Assembly: GCA_964568145.1 (NCBI GenBank) | Contig: CAZMOZ010000011.1 | Span: forward strand, 62,001 to 126,000 | DNA from: DSVZ01 sp964568145 | Lineage (GTDB): Bacteria; Verrucomicrobiota; Verrucomicrobiia; Limisphaerales; J093 | Reading direction: 5' to 3' | Length of the DNA stretch: 64,000 nucleotides | Shown here: positions 16,758-25,031 of the stretch, piece by piece | Layout: each line of letters begins with the position of its first letter | Position numbering within the stretch: the stretch's first letter is position 1 | The notes under the pieces: model-generated | What the model was told of the DNA's origin: nothing | Database searches by the model: none | Seen by the model: the letters and a program-made list of their open reading frames with translations, nothing else | Program-made: the position numbers and the translations under genes

Positions 16758-17819
16758 ATGGCGAAATCGGATCCATCGCCCCGAGATCGCCAGCCTGCCC
16801 TGGCGAGTCGAGGGACGTCAGCCGCGCCCTGGGTTGGCAGGCGGTGGCTTGTTACCATGCTGATTTCCAGCTTTGCGCTGGCCGTGGATACCTTCGCTGA
16901 CCCAGTCGGGTTGGACTTGCAGGGGTGGTTCAAGGAAGCGCCGCGCATCCGCGAATTGGTCGCTCGCCGGACGCAATCCGACGGCAAGGTCAAGTATCTG
17001 CTGCTGGTGGCTGATGGGCCCAATTACGTGGTCAAGATGGCCCCGTCCGAGAAACTTTTGCGCGCCCGGGTCCTCACCCGGGAGGTGGACGCGGTCGGCC
17101 GTTGTGAAGACGAGTTCTGGACCGCGTCACGGCATTTTTCCGAACTGCGGTTTGTCCGGACACGGGATTTGAGTTCGAAGGAGACCAACTACGCCAAGTT
17201 CACCCTGGGTCTGAACCATGGCGTGGCGCGGCTGGGTCTGGCCTTTCTCCGCCTCGGCAGCGAACCCTTGCAGCAAGAGACCGATTTCCGAGTGACGCCC
17301 GCGGGGTTCGAATCTTCCAATGAACAACTTCTCAATAAGGTCACGATCGAACGCGTCGAGCGTTCCGGCGACCGCCTCAGGTATGAGCTCAGTGGGAGTT
17401 GGACCGGCGATATCATCGGGGGCGGCGTGAGCAGGTTCCTTGTTCGGGGAGAGTTGGAACCCTCCAGTTTGATCCCCGTCACGTTCAGCATTTTCGATCC
17501 CAAAAGTCCCGCCAATCCCTTGGTGTGCAAGGTGGAACGCGTCTCGTTGAAACTGAGCGATTCCCCCATCCCATTATCGCACTTCAGGCCCGAACCTTAC
17601 GTGCTGGAGGGCTTTCACTCGGTCATGCAGATCCGGGATGGGAAACTCGTCATGTTTCCGGCAGGCCACCCTTCTTGGAGAAAAGTCGTGATTCTGGGAT
17701 GGGTTTTGCCCTACTGGGTGGTCAAATGGGGTGTCATCGCTTTGATCGCGGCGGCCACGGTGGTCGCCGCGATCCTCGTCCGAAAGACCAAAACAACAGC
17801 ACCAAGGAAACCAGCATGA
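16758..17819 (+). CDS. Exported beta-rich protein with C-terminal membrane anchor (unknown family)
   Basis: 353 residues from the ATG at 16758. There is a signal or membrane segment near residues 30-48 (WLVTMLISSFALAVDTFA), then a soluble region (GWFKEAPRIRELVARR, YELSGSWTGDIIGGGVSRFL), and a C-terminal hydrophobic helix (WVVKWGVIALIAAATVVAAI) with a basic tail. I do not recognise the family. A LolA-like fold is possible from the alternating strand pattern, but this is a guess. It looks like a distant, intact relative of the pseudogene just upstream. The stop overlaps the next ATG (ATGA), so it is translationally coupled to the Cys-rich gene. Confidence 0.7.
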   Translation: MAKSDPSPRDRQPALASRGTSAAPWVGRRWLVTMLISSFALAVDTFADPVGLDLQGWFKEAPRIRELVARRTQSDGKVKYLLLVADGPNYVVKMAPSEKLLRARVLTREVDAVGRCEDEFWTASRHFSELRFVRTRDLSSKETNYAKFTLGLNHGVARLGLAFLRLGSEPLQQETDFRVTPAGFESSNEQLLNKVTIERVERSGDRLRYELSGSWTGDIIGGGVSRFLVRGELEPSSLIPVTFSIFDPKSPANPLVCKVERVSLKLSDSPIPLSHFRPEPYVLEGFHSVMQIRDGKLVMFPAGHPSWRKVVILGWVLPYWVVKWGVIALIAAATVVAAILVRKTKTTAPRKPA

Positions 17820-18199
17820 ATGCAATGAGATGTTGGCGAAACGCGCTCGCCGTCGTGGCGGGAGCAAATCTGGCAACGATCGCAGCGGCCGAACTGGCAT
17901 GCTATCAAATTAACGAGACGCAGGAGTGCGAGCAAGTTCCTGCCAATGATCCGTTAGAATGCGAAAAGACCGACTGGATCCGATTCGGACCGGACTGGGA
18001 AAGTTATGTGGCTCGGAAAACCCTGCTGCTCACCCCGGGTTCATCTGGTAAGACATGCGAGACCCGCAAATGCCGGCGGGTTTATCGTTTGGTCAAAGTA
18101 GGGCAGGAGGACCAATTGTGCTACAGCGAGGGCTACGGTGTAAATCGGAGCTTTATCAAGAAGGACTGTGTGGTGGGGAGTGGCGGCGGCGACACCTAA
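17816..18199 (+). CDS. Small exported cysteine-rich protein
   Basis: 127 residues. A signal peptide (LAVVAGANLATIAAAELA) is followed by ~100 residues with seven cysteines (ACYQ, ECEQ, ECEK, TCET, KCRR, LCYS, DCVV), enough for three disulfides. No family is recognised. It is coupled to the exported protein upstream by a 4-base overlap and lies 6 bp before a MauE-like gene, a membrane protein type linked to periplasmic thiol chemistry. The order suggests that the Cys-rich protein is handled by its neighbour; this is inference. Confidence 0.65.
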   Translation: MNAMRCWRNALAVVAGANLATIAAAELACYQINETQECEQVPANDPLECEKTDWIRFGPDWESYVARKTLLLTPGSSGKTCETRKCRRVYRLVKVGQEDQLCYSEGYGVNRSFIKKDCVVGSGGGDT

Positions 18200-18205
18200 G
18201 CCTGA

Positions 18206-18636
18206 GTGGTGGCCTTGCTCCCGGTGATTCGTACGGCCGCGGGATGTGGCTCACCCGCGCGAGGGGTGGCGTCCGTCGTGTTGTTTGCAACGGCCGCTCT
18301 GAAGCTCGCTAGTCTGGCCGCGCAGCGGACGTTCTTTCAGTCGCCCGATCCGGTGCTGGAAATTCCAACGGGAATTGTCCTGGCTTTGGCGGCTGTGGCC
18401 GAGTTGACGGTTGCCACGGTTCAGGCCTCCCGCCGGTTCAGCGACCACACAGCGGGAGTGGCCCTGTTGTGGTTCACGGCTTCACGTCCAGCGAGCCGTG
18501 CCCTTGCCTCGGCTACTGGCCGAAGCTGCTCTTCCAGGGCACTCAGGCCACGAACGTCGTAACGGTCGGTCTGCTGGCCCTGCTGGGTGGTGCGGGCCTG
18601 TACCTCGTCCTGAATGCGCGGCGAAACTCGCCATAG
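18206..18636 (+). pseudogene. MauE-like membrane protein gene with a frameshift
   Basis: From GTG 18206 the frame codes for three hydrophobic segments (VASVVLFATAALKLASLA, GIVLALAAVAELTVATV, AGVALLWFT). At 18473-18486 the 8-bp unit TTCACGGC is followed by TTCACG again. Removing the 8-bp duplicate joins LLWFT to SSEPCPCLGYWPKLLFQG in the other frame, which continues through a fourth membrane segment (VVTVGLLALLGGAGLYLVL) to TAG 18634-18636. The motif CPCLGY is the MauE C-x-C-L-G motif. The gene is therefore complete except for a tandem duplication, or a sequencing error. Confidence 0.75.
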
Positions 18637-20134
18637 CGTCGTTGCGGAAGCGGCGGCGTTCCTGTCGCAGGCGGGTCAGCCGTCCTGGCGGAAGCCGGTG
18701 GTGGGCGCCGTGGCGGCTTTGCTCCTCCTGGCATGGCACGAGGCGACGGGCGCGTTCGCCTGTTTCTCGAACGCCGGCGATGAGTGGATGGAGGTCAACA
18801 AGGCGATCGCCGTGGCCCGGGGCCATCGGCTGTACCGCGAGATTTGGAACGACCAACCACCGCTCTACACGGTGGCTTTGAGCGGTCTGGCGCGCGGCGT
18901 GGGCACGAACATGGAGTGGTTCCGGCGCGCAACCTTCGTCTTTGCCGGAACGCTTTTGGTCGTGGTCTGTGGCGTGGGCGCGGTCTTGGGGCTCTCCCGG
19001 GGAGAACTGGCCTGCGCCGCCGGATTTTTGACCGCCACTCCCCTGTTTCTCCCGTCCTCGGCATCCACCACCCTCGAAATCCCTGCGTTGTCGGTGGGCA
19101 TGGTTGGCGCTTGGTTTCTGCTACTGGGTGTGAGCCGCCAGTCACGGCTGCTCGCGGCGCTCGGGGGCGGCGGGCTGGGGATGGCGGTCATGATCAAGTT
19201 GACCTCGTTCAGCGTCATGCCCGTGGTGGGTGGATTGGCAACCGTTGGACTCCTTTCTTTCGGAGGGCGGCAGTCCTGGCGGGTGCTTGGGGTCGCCCTG
19301 CTCGTCTTCGCGGCGACCACCGCAGCGGTTTGGCACGTGTGCAGCGGTGGAGCACCGTGGCGGCACTTGCTGGGCACTCATTTCACTGCCTATCCGCTGC
19401 TCGATGCCGAAGCCCGGGTGGCTTACCGCTTCCGCTGGAACTGGTTTTCCTGGCAGCCGCTCTTCAGCCTGGCCGCCGTCGGAGGGCTGTTGAGTCTGGC
19501 GCGATCACCCCGCCGTTGGACGGCCGTCGTGCTCGGGCTGTGGGTTGCCGCCGTGGCATGGGTATTCGCAATTCACTTCCCGTGGTGGTACTATTACTCG
19601 TTGCATCTGTACGTGCCTCTGGCCTTGCTGGCAGGAGTCGGGCTTGGGCAGGGAATCCGGTGGAGCGTGGCCGCCCGACCGGGTGCCTGGCTGCAGACCG
19701 GTGGCAGGCTTTTGGCGGCGGCATTTGCAGTCGCGTGCATCTGGGGATGGGGTGAAGCATTCGCAACCGAGATGCGTCGTGTCCGAACCGTCGGTCGTTG
19801 GCCGGACAACCCGATCGTCCGATGTGTTCGGGAACAGATCGCTGCTGACCACCACCACTGGCCCATCATGCTGCAGTTGGTGCCGGGACCGTATGCGGTG
19901 TACTGCGGTCTCGAGCCCTTGTCGTGGTATGCGGTGCTGCCCAAAAAACGACATTGGGTTGGCGAACTTGACGACGAGGAACTGGCGGCGCAAATCCGGG
20001 CGCAAACAGCGCAGGTGCTGTTCGCCCCGACGCTCGACCTGTCTCCGACGGTCCTGGCCGAGGCGCTCCAGTCACACTACCGGCAGATCTGCGCGAGCGA
20101 GGAGGTGACTGTATGGGTGCCGCGAGCAAAGTAA
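18614..20134 (+). CDS. Membrane glycosyltransferase of the PMT_2/GT39-like type
   Basis: 506 residues with about 10-12 hydrophobic segments. The first periplasmic loop has GDEWMEVNKAIAVARG-HRLYREIWNDQPPLY, the Asp/Glu and QPPLY pattern of ArnT/PMT-type transferases that use polyprenyl-phosphate sugars. The last ~130 residues are a soluble C-terminal domain. Acceptor and sugar are unknown. It overlaps the end of the MauE-like pseudogene, and its own end overlaps the prepilin start by 22 bp. Confidence 0.75.
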   Translation: MRGETRHSVVAEAAAFLSQAGQPSWRKPVVGAVAALLLLAWHEATGAFACFSNAGDEWMEVNKAIAVARGHRLYREIWNDQPPLYTVALSGLARGVGTNMEWFRRATFVFAGTLLVVVCGVGAVLGLSRGELACAAGFLTATPLFLPSSASTTLEIPALSVGMVGAWFLLLGVSRQSRLLAALGGGGLGMAVMIKLTSFSVMPVVGGLATVGLLSFGGRQSWRVLGVALLVFAATTAAVWHVCSGGAPWRHLLGTHFTAYPLLDAEARVAYRFRWNWFSWQPLFSLAAVGGLLSLARSPRRWTAVVLGLWVAAVAWVFAIHFPWWYYYSLHLYVPLALLAGVGLGQGIRWSVAARPGAWLQTGGRLLAAAFAVACIWGWGEAFATEMRRVRTVGRWPDNPIVRCVREQIAADHHHWPIMLQLVPGPYAVYCGLEPLSWYAVLPKKRHWVGELDDEELAAQIRAQTAQVLFAPTLDLSPTVLAEALQSHYRQICASEEVTVWVPRAK

Positions 20135-21009
20135 GTCCCGGGCGCGACTCTGCGCTAACCGGATTCCACCCGGGCAGTGGTTCCGGCTCGGAGAAACGGC
20201 CGGACTCGGGCAGGGCGTTCACCTTGATCGAACTTTTGGTCGTGATCGCAGTGATCGCGCTTTTGCTCGGCTTGCTGCTACCCGCCCTGACGCGCAGCAA
20301 GGCAGAGGCCCGGAAGGCGCAGTGTCTTTCCCAACTACGTCAGGTCGCGCTGGCGATCGAACTGTACGCCTCGGACAACGAGCAGCGGTTCCCCTTGAAC
20401 TACGACGGCCTGGCGGGACGGGAACTAGTGCCTAACTGGGCCTATGGCAACATGGCGGACCCGGCGGACCGCCGCGATGCGGACTCGCTGGCAGACCCCG
20501 CGCGCACCTTGTTGGCACCGTACCTGAAGGACCCCCGGCTGTTCAAATGCCCGGCCGATCGGACCGATGCGGTGCGAAGCCTGTCGCTGAACTGCCGGGT
20601 GAACCCGGTGCGGTTGAACGCCGAACCGCGCTGGCTTTGGGGCGCAGGCACCAATTATCCGACCTTCCGGCGCTCGCAGGACATGACCTCGCCCAGCCTC
20701 ACGTTCACCGTCCTGGACGAAGAAGAGGCGATGACTAACGACGGCTATTTCGCCGTGGACCTGAGCAATACCGGGGACCCCTACGGCGAAGGCACGCCGG
20801 TGCCGCTGACGATCATGGACTTCCCGGCGCGGCGCCACGTCCGGGGCGTCACCGTGGCCTTTGGTGACGGTCATGTGGAATGGGTCCGCTGGCGGGATGC
20901 CTTGATCCACGCGCAAACCCGCTATCCGGGCTTGCGCGTCAATCCGGCCAGTTTCGATGGCCGGTGGCTGCACGACCATGCGATCGGACAGAGCGTCAGC
21001 TTCCGGTAA
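20113..21009 (+). CDS. Prepilin-type protein of the H-X9-DG family
   Basis: 298 residues. After a 36-residue leader comes the type IV prepilin signal and helix (RAFTLIELLVVIAVIALL); the residue before the cleavage site is Ala rather than the usual Gly. The C-terminal part contains RHVRGVTVAFGDGHVE, in which a His is followed nine residues later by Asp-Gly, the signature of the prepilin-type H-X9-DG proteins that are abundant in Planctomycetes and Verrucomicrobia. Role: a pseudopilin-like exported protein of unknown partner. It overlaps the glycosyltransferase gene. Confidence 0.85.
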   Translation: MGAASKVSPGRDSALTGFHPGSGSGSEKRPDSGRAFTLIELLVVIAVIALLLGLLLPALTRSKAEARKAQCLSQLRQVALAIELYASDNEQRFPLNYDGLAGRELVPNWAYGNMADPADRRDADSLADPARTLLAPYLKDPRLFKCPADRTDAVRSLSLNCRVNPVRLNAEPRWLWGAGTNYPTFRRSQDMTSPSLTFTVLDEEEAMTNDGYFAVDLSNTGDPYGEGTPVPLTIMDFPARRHVRGVTVAFGDGHVEWVRWRDALIHAQTRYPGLRVNPASFDGRWLHDHAIGQSVSFR

Positions 21010-21077
21010 GCCGTGTCCAACCGGGCCGAAGAACCGGACGTATCTCTTCAGCCCTGACTTTGCTTGCGGAACCCGGT

Positions 21078-21545
21078 ATGCCCAACGTTGTCCCGAATCT
21101 CGTGTGCCCGCCGCGGCTGCGGCAGTTCGTCAAGTTCTGCCTGGTGGGCGGCAGCGGCATGGTGGTGGACATGGGGGTGTTGTATCTGCTGGCGGTCTGG
21201 CTGGGCTGGAACCTCGCGCTCAGCAAGGTGTGCGCGGCGGAGGCCGCCCTGCTCAACAACCTTATCTGGAACGAGGTGTGGACGTTTCGTGCCACGAGAC
21301 CGGGTGAGGGGACAGGCGCGGGACTCCTGCTTCGGTTGTGGCGGTTTCATGTCATTTGCGGCGCCGGCATCGGGCTGGCCGTGCTGTGACTGCTTCTCTT
21401 TCGCGCCGGCTTCGGCTTCACCTTGTACGTGGCCAACCTGCTGGCCATTGGCTTGGTGACACTCTGGAACTTCGGCCTGAACGCCCGCTTCAATTCGCAT
21501 GGGCGCTGGACGGCGCGCCGGCCGCGGTCAACGCGGCGGAAGTGA
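21078..21545 (+). pseudogene. GtrA-family membrane protein gene with an in-frame stop
   Basis: From ATG 21078 the frame encodes GtrA-type segments (LRQFVKFCLVGGSGMVVDMG, NLIWNEVWTFR) up to TGA at 21387-21389 (codon 104). The same frame then resumes at once with LLLFRAGFGFTLYVANLLAI and NFGLNARF, the normal last part of GtrA, ending at 21543-21545. A single base change explains the stop. GtrA proteins are thought to flip polyprenyl-phosphate sugars, which would suit the nearby PMT_2 glycosyltransferase. It is likely inactive, unless the stop is read through. Confidence 0.8.
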
Positions 21546-21906
21546 AGCAGGCGCGTGGATTGACGTGCCCATCTGACTGCCGCGGCTGCAGCCGGCCGGT
21601 GAGTCGGTCATCCTGCACGGTGTAAGGCGGCGGCCAGCGCCGACGCTACCGACGAGGCGCGGACATTCACGTCCGCGGGTAAGTCGTCTCTCGCCGCGAG
21701 GCGACGCCAGCCGGACTTTGAGCCCAAGGCCGGCCATCTCATGCCGCGGCGGCAGGACATTGCCCGCGCTGGCAGGCAAGATGCCTGACGCTACAGCCCG
21801 AAGGGCTGCCGCCACCGCCCGCCCCCAAACCGAACCGCGCCCTGGGGCAACCCCCGGCCGCGCTTGCTGACCCCCGTCGCGGCTGCTACCAACAGGCTTT
21901 GCGGAG
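21546..21906. repeat. Intergenic cluster of dispersed repeats
   Basis: No gene. The stretch contains the phrases GACATTCACGTCCGCGGGTA and GGCAAGATGCCTGACGCTAC plus short palindromes; related phrases recur at 1845-2203 and 62690-62710. Confidence 0.65.
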
Positions 21907-22650
21907 ATGACCTTGACGGCCCACAACGCGACTCCCGAGCCGGCGCGCAACCAGGTCTTTCGCGTCCGCGGCCTGACCAAGGTGTACGGCACGGGCGCGG
22001 CGGCAGTCCATGCCCTGGCGGGGGTGGACCTCGATTTGCACGCCGGGGAACTGGTGGTGCTGCTCGGGCCTTCGGGTAGCGGCAAGACCACCCTGCTCAA
22101 CAACCTGGGCGGCCTGGACGTGCCAACCAGCGGCGAGTTGTGGTACCGCGACCTCGATCTCACCGCGGCGGACGAAGACACGCTCACGCGGTACCGGCGC
22201 GACGCGGTGGGCTTCATCTTCCAGTTCTACAATCTGATCCCCAGCCTGACGGCGCGGGAGAACGTGGCGTTGATCACCGAGATCGCGCGCGACCCGATGG
22301 AGCCCGAGGACGCGCTGCATCTGGTCAATCTCGGCGGCCGGCTGGACCACTTCCCCGCCCAGCTTTCCGGCGGCGAGCAGCAGCGCGTGGCCATCGCCCG
22401 CGCCATCGCCAAGCGGCCGCGAGTGCTGCTGTGCGACGAACCCACCGGGGCGCTGGACGTGAAGACCGGCATCGTCGTGCTGGAGGTCATCGAGCGGGTC
22501 AACCGCGAGCTGGGCACCCTCACCGTCGTCATCACCCACAACGTCATCATGGCAGACATGGCGGACCGCGTGATCCACCTCTCGGACGGCCGGGTGCACC
22601 ACGTCCGCGAGAATGCGCGGCGCGCGCCGGCCAGCAGCCTGAACTGGTGA
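21907..22650 (+). CDS. ABC transporter ATPase, MacB/LolD type
   Basis: 247 residues with all nucleotide-binding motifs: Walker A LLGPSGSGKTTLL (~50), Q-loop FIFQFYNLIPSLTARENV, signature QLSGGEQQRVAIARA, Walker B VLLCDEPTGALD, and the switch His in VVITHN. This LolD/MacB subgroup pairs with FtsX-type permeases. Its stop and the permease start share one base (TGATG), so translation is coupled. The ATPase powers extrusion from the inner membrane; the substrate is unknown. Confidence 0.92.
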   Translation: MTLTAHNATPEPARNQVFRVRGLTKVYGTGAAAVHALAGVDLDLHAGELVVLLGPSGSGKTTLLNNLGGLDVPTSGELWYRDLDLTAADEDTLTRYRRDAVGFIFQFYNLIPSLTARENVALITEIARDPMEPEDALHLVNLGGRLDHFPAQLSGGEQQRVAIARAIAKRPRVLLCDEPTGALDVKTGIVVLEVIERVNRELGTLTVVITHNVIMADMADRVIHLSDGRVHHVRENARRAPASSLNW

Positions 22651-25016
22651 TGCTCTCCCACCTCGACCGCAAACTGGCGCGCGACCTGAGCCGCTTGAAA
22701 GGCCAGGCGGTCGCGGTGTCGCTGGTCATGGCCTGCGGCCTGGCGATGATGGTCATGGCGCGGAGCCTCATTTACTCGCTCGACAGCATCCGCGCCGAGT
22801 ACTACCAGGCGCACCGCTTCGCCGAGGTGTTCGCCCAGCTCAAGCGCGCGCCAGACGCGGTGGCCGACCGCCTGCGCGCGCTGCCCGGCGTGGCGACGGT
22901 GCAGGCCGGCATTTCGATGCAGGTCACGCTGGACATCGCCGGGCTCGACGAGCCGGCCAGCGGGCTGGTGCGCTCGCTGCCGGACTTCGGCGAGCCGGTG
23001 CTCAACCGCCTGTTCCTGCGGCGCGGCGACTGGCTCACCCCCGGCCGGCGCGGCGAGGCGCTGGTGGGCGAGGCGTTCGCCCTGGCCAACCAACTGCAGC
23101 CCGGCGACACCGTCACGATGCTGCTCAACGGCCGGCGGCAGACGCTGCGCATCGCCGGCATCGTGCTTTCGCCGGAATTCATCTTCGAATCCCGGCCCGG
23201 CGCGGCGCTGCCGGACAACCGGACCTACGGCATCTTCTGGATGCCTTACGCCGGGGTGGCGGCGGCGTTCGACCTCGACGGGGCGTTCAACTTCGTCTCG
23301 CTCACGCTCGAACCCGGCGCGGCCGAGAAGCCGGTCATCGCCGCCGTGGACCGCCTGCTCGAACCGTACGGCGGGCGCGGCGCGTACGGCCGGGCCGACC
23401 ACCCCTCGCACATCCGCGTGTCGGATGAAATCCGCGTGCTGCGCGCGCTGTCGGTGGGGTTTCCGGTGGTGTTCCTGAGCGTGGCGGCGTTCATGACGAA
23501 CGCGGTGCTGTCGCGCCTGTTGAATCTCCAGCGCGAACAGATCGCCATCCTCAAGTCCTTCGGCTTCGCCAACCGCCAGATCGCGCTGCACTACCTCAAG
23601 TTCGCCTTCGTGATGGTGGCGGCCGGCACGGTGCTGGGCGGGCTGGCCGGCAGCGCCCTCGGCCACCACCTGGTGCGGCTGTACACGATCTTCTTCCGGT
23701 TTCCCGCGCTCGAATTCCGGCTGGACGAGTCCGCGCTGGCTCTGGCGCTGCTGGTGAGCGCCGGGGCGGCCACGCTCGGCGTGTTGGGCGCGGTGCGGCG
23801 CGCCGCCCGCCTGCCCCCCGCCGAGGCCATGCGGCCGGAGCCGCCGGCCGACTACCGGCCCGCGCTGGTCGAGCGCACCGGCATCGCGCACTGGCTTTCG
23901 CACACCTTCCGCATCGCGGTGCGCAACCTCGAGCGCCGCCCGATGCAGGCGGTGTTCACCGTCGCCGGCCTGGCGCTCGCCACCGGCATTTTGATCGTGC
24001 CGAACGCCTTTCGCGACGCCGTGGCCTACGTGCTCGATTACCAGTGGGACACGCTGCAACGCCAGGACCTCAGCGTGGGCCTGGTCGAGCCCGCGCACGA
24101 ATCCGTGACGCACCTGTTCCGCCGGCTGCCCGGCGTGAAGACGATGGAGCCGTTTCGCGCGGCCTTCGTGCGGCTGCGGCATGGCCACCGGCAGCGCCAG
24201 CTTCCCTTGCAGGGGCAGTTGCCTGCCGCGCTGCACAACCGCGTGATCGGCGCGGACCACCGCCGCATCGTCCTGCCCCCGCACGGCGTGGTGCTCTCGG
24301 CCAAGCTCGCCGAGGTGCTCGACGCCCGTGTGGGCGATCTGCTCGTCATCGAGGTGCTCGAAGGCCGCCGGCCCACGGTGGTGGTACCGCTGGTCGGCAC
24401 CGCCGAGGACCTGGCCGGCGTGGCGGCGTACATGGACCTGCGCGCGCTCAACCGCCTGCTGGGCGAGGGCGACCTCGTGAGCGGCGCGAGCTTCTGCGTG
24501 GACCCGAACCGCCAGGCCGACTTCCTCCGGGCCTTGAAGGACATTCCGCGCGTGAGCTGGGTGGCGATCAAGAACTCGCTGCGCGAAAACTTCCGCACCA
24601 CCACCGCCGCCAGCATCGGCCTGTTCCAGAAGATATATCTGGTGCTGGCGGTCATCGTGTCGTTCGGCGTGGTGTACAACAACGCCCGCATCTCCCTGGC
24701 CGAGCGCGCCCGCGAACTGGCCACGCTGCGGGTGATCGGCTTCTCCCGGCGCGAAGTGGGCGGCGTGCTGCTCACCGAGTTGAGCCTGCTGGCGGCCATC
24801 GCCCTGCCCATCGGCCTGGCGATCGGCACCGGCTTCGCCACGGCCATCATCAACGCCGTGAACACCGAGACCGTGCGCGTGCCGGTGATCGTCACCTCCG
24901 CGAACTACGCCTTCGCCGCGCTCGCCGTCCTGGTCGCCTCCGCCGGGTCCGCCGTGCTGGTGCTGCGGCGGCTCAATCAGATCAACCTCGTCAGCGCGCT
25001 CAAGGCCCCCGAATAA
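22650..25016 (+). CDS. ABC transporter permease with two FtsX domains
   Basis: 788 residues. A first membrane helix (VAVSLVMACGLAMMVMARS) and a periplasmic MacB-like region (~45-270) are followed by an FtsX block of three helices (~275-400). The pattern then repeats: helix ~450, periplasmic region ~470-660, and a second FtsX block (~665-785, with NNARISLAERARELATLRVI). Such duplicated permeases need only one chain per side. The coupled ATPase upstream and the adaptor 15 bp downstream make a tripartite exporter. Confidence 0.9.
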   Translation: MLSHLDRKLARDLSRLKGQAVAVSLVMACGLAMMVMARSLIYSLDSIRAEYYQAHRFAEVFAQLKRAPDAVADRLRALPGVATVQAGISMQVTLDIAGLDEPASGLVRSLPDFGEPVLNRLFLRRGDWLTPGRRGEALVGEAFALANQLQPGDTVTMLLNGRRQTLRIAGIVLSPEFIFESRPGAALPDNRTYGIFWMPYAGVAAAFDLDGAFNFVSLTLEPGAAEKPVIAAVDRLLEPYGGRGAYGRADHPSHIRVSDEIRVLRALSVGFPVVFLSVAAFMTNAVLSRLLNLQREQIAILKSFGFANRQIALHYLKFAFVMVAAGTVLGGLAGSALGHHLVRLYTIFFRFPALEFRLDESALALALLVSAGAATLGVLGAVRRAARLPPAEAMRPEPPADYRPALVERTGIAHWLSHTFRIAVRNLERRPMQAVFTVAGLALATGILIVPNAFRDAVAYVLDYQWDTLQRQDLSVGLVEPAHESVTHLFRRLPGVKTMEPFRAAFVRLRHGHRQRQLPLQGQLPAALHNRVIGADHRRIVLPPHGVVLSAKLAEVLDARVGDLLVIEVLEGRRPTVVVPLVGTAEDLAGVAAYMDLRALNRLLGEGDLVSGASFCVDPNRQADFLRALKDIPRVSWVAIKNSLRENFRTTTAASIGLFQKIYLVLAVIVSFGVVYNNARISLAERARELATLRVIGFSRREVGGVLLTELSLLAAIALPIGLAIGTGFATAIINAVNTETVRVPVIVTSANYAFAALAVLVASAGSAVLVLRRLNQINLVSALKAPE

Positions 25017-25031
25017 AGCCCGCCGCCCGCC

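Noticed and set aside
21078..21545. Recoded TGA (selenocysteine or read-through) in GtrA
   Set aside because: No SECIS-like hairpin noticed and no Sec protein family matches GtrA; a nonsense mutation is simpler.
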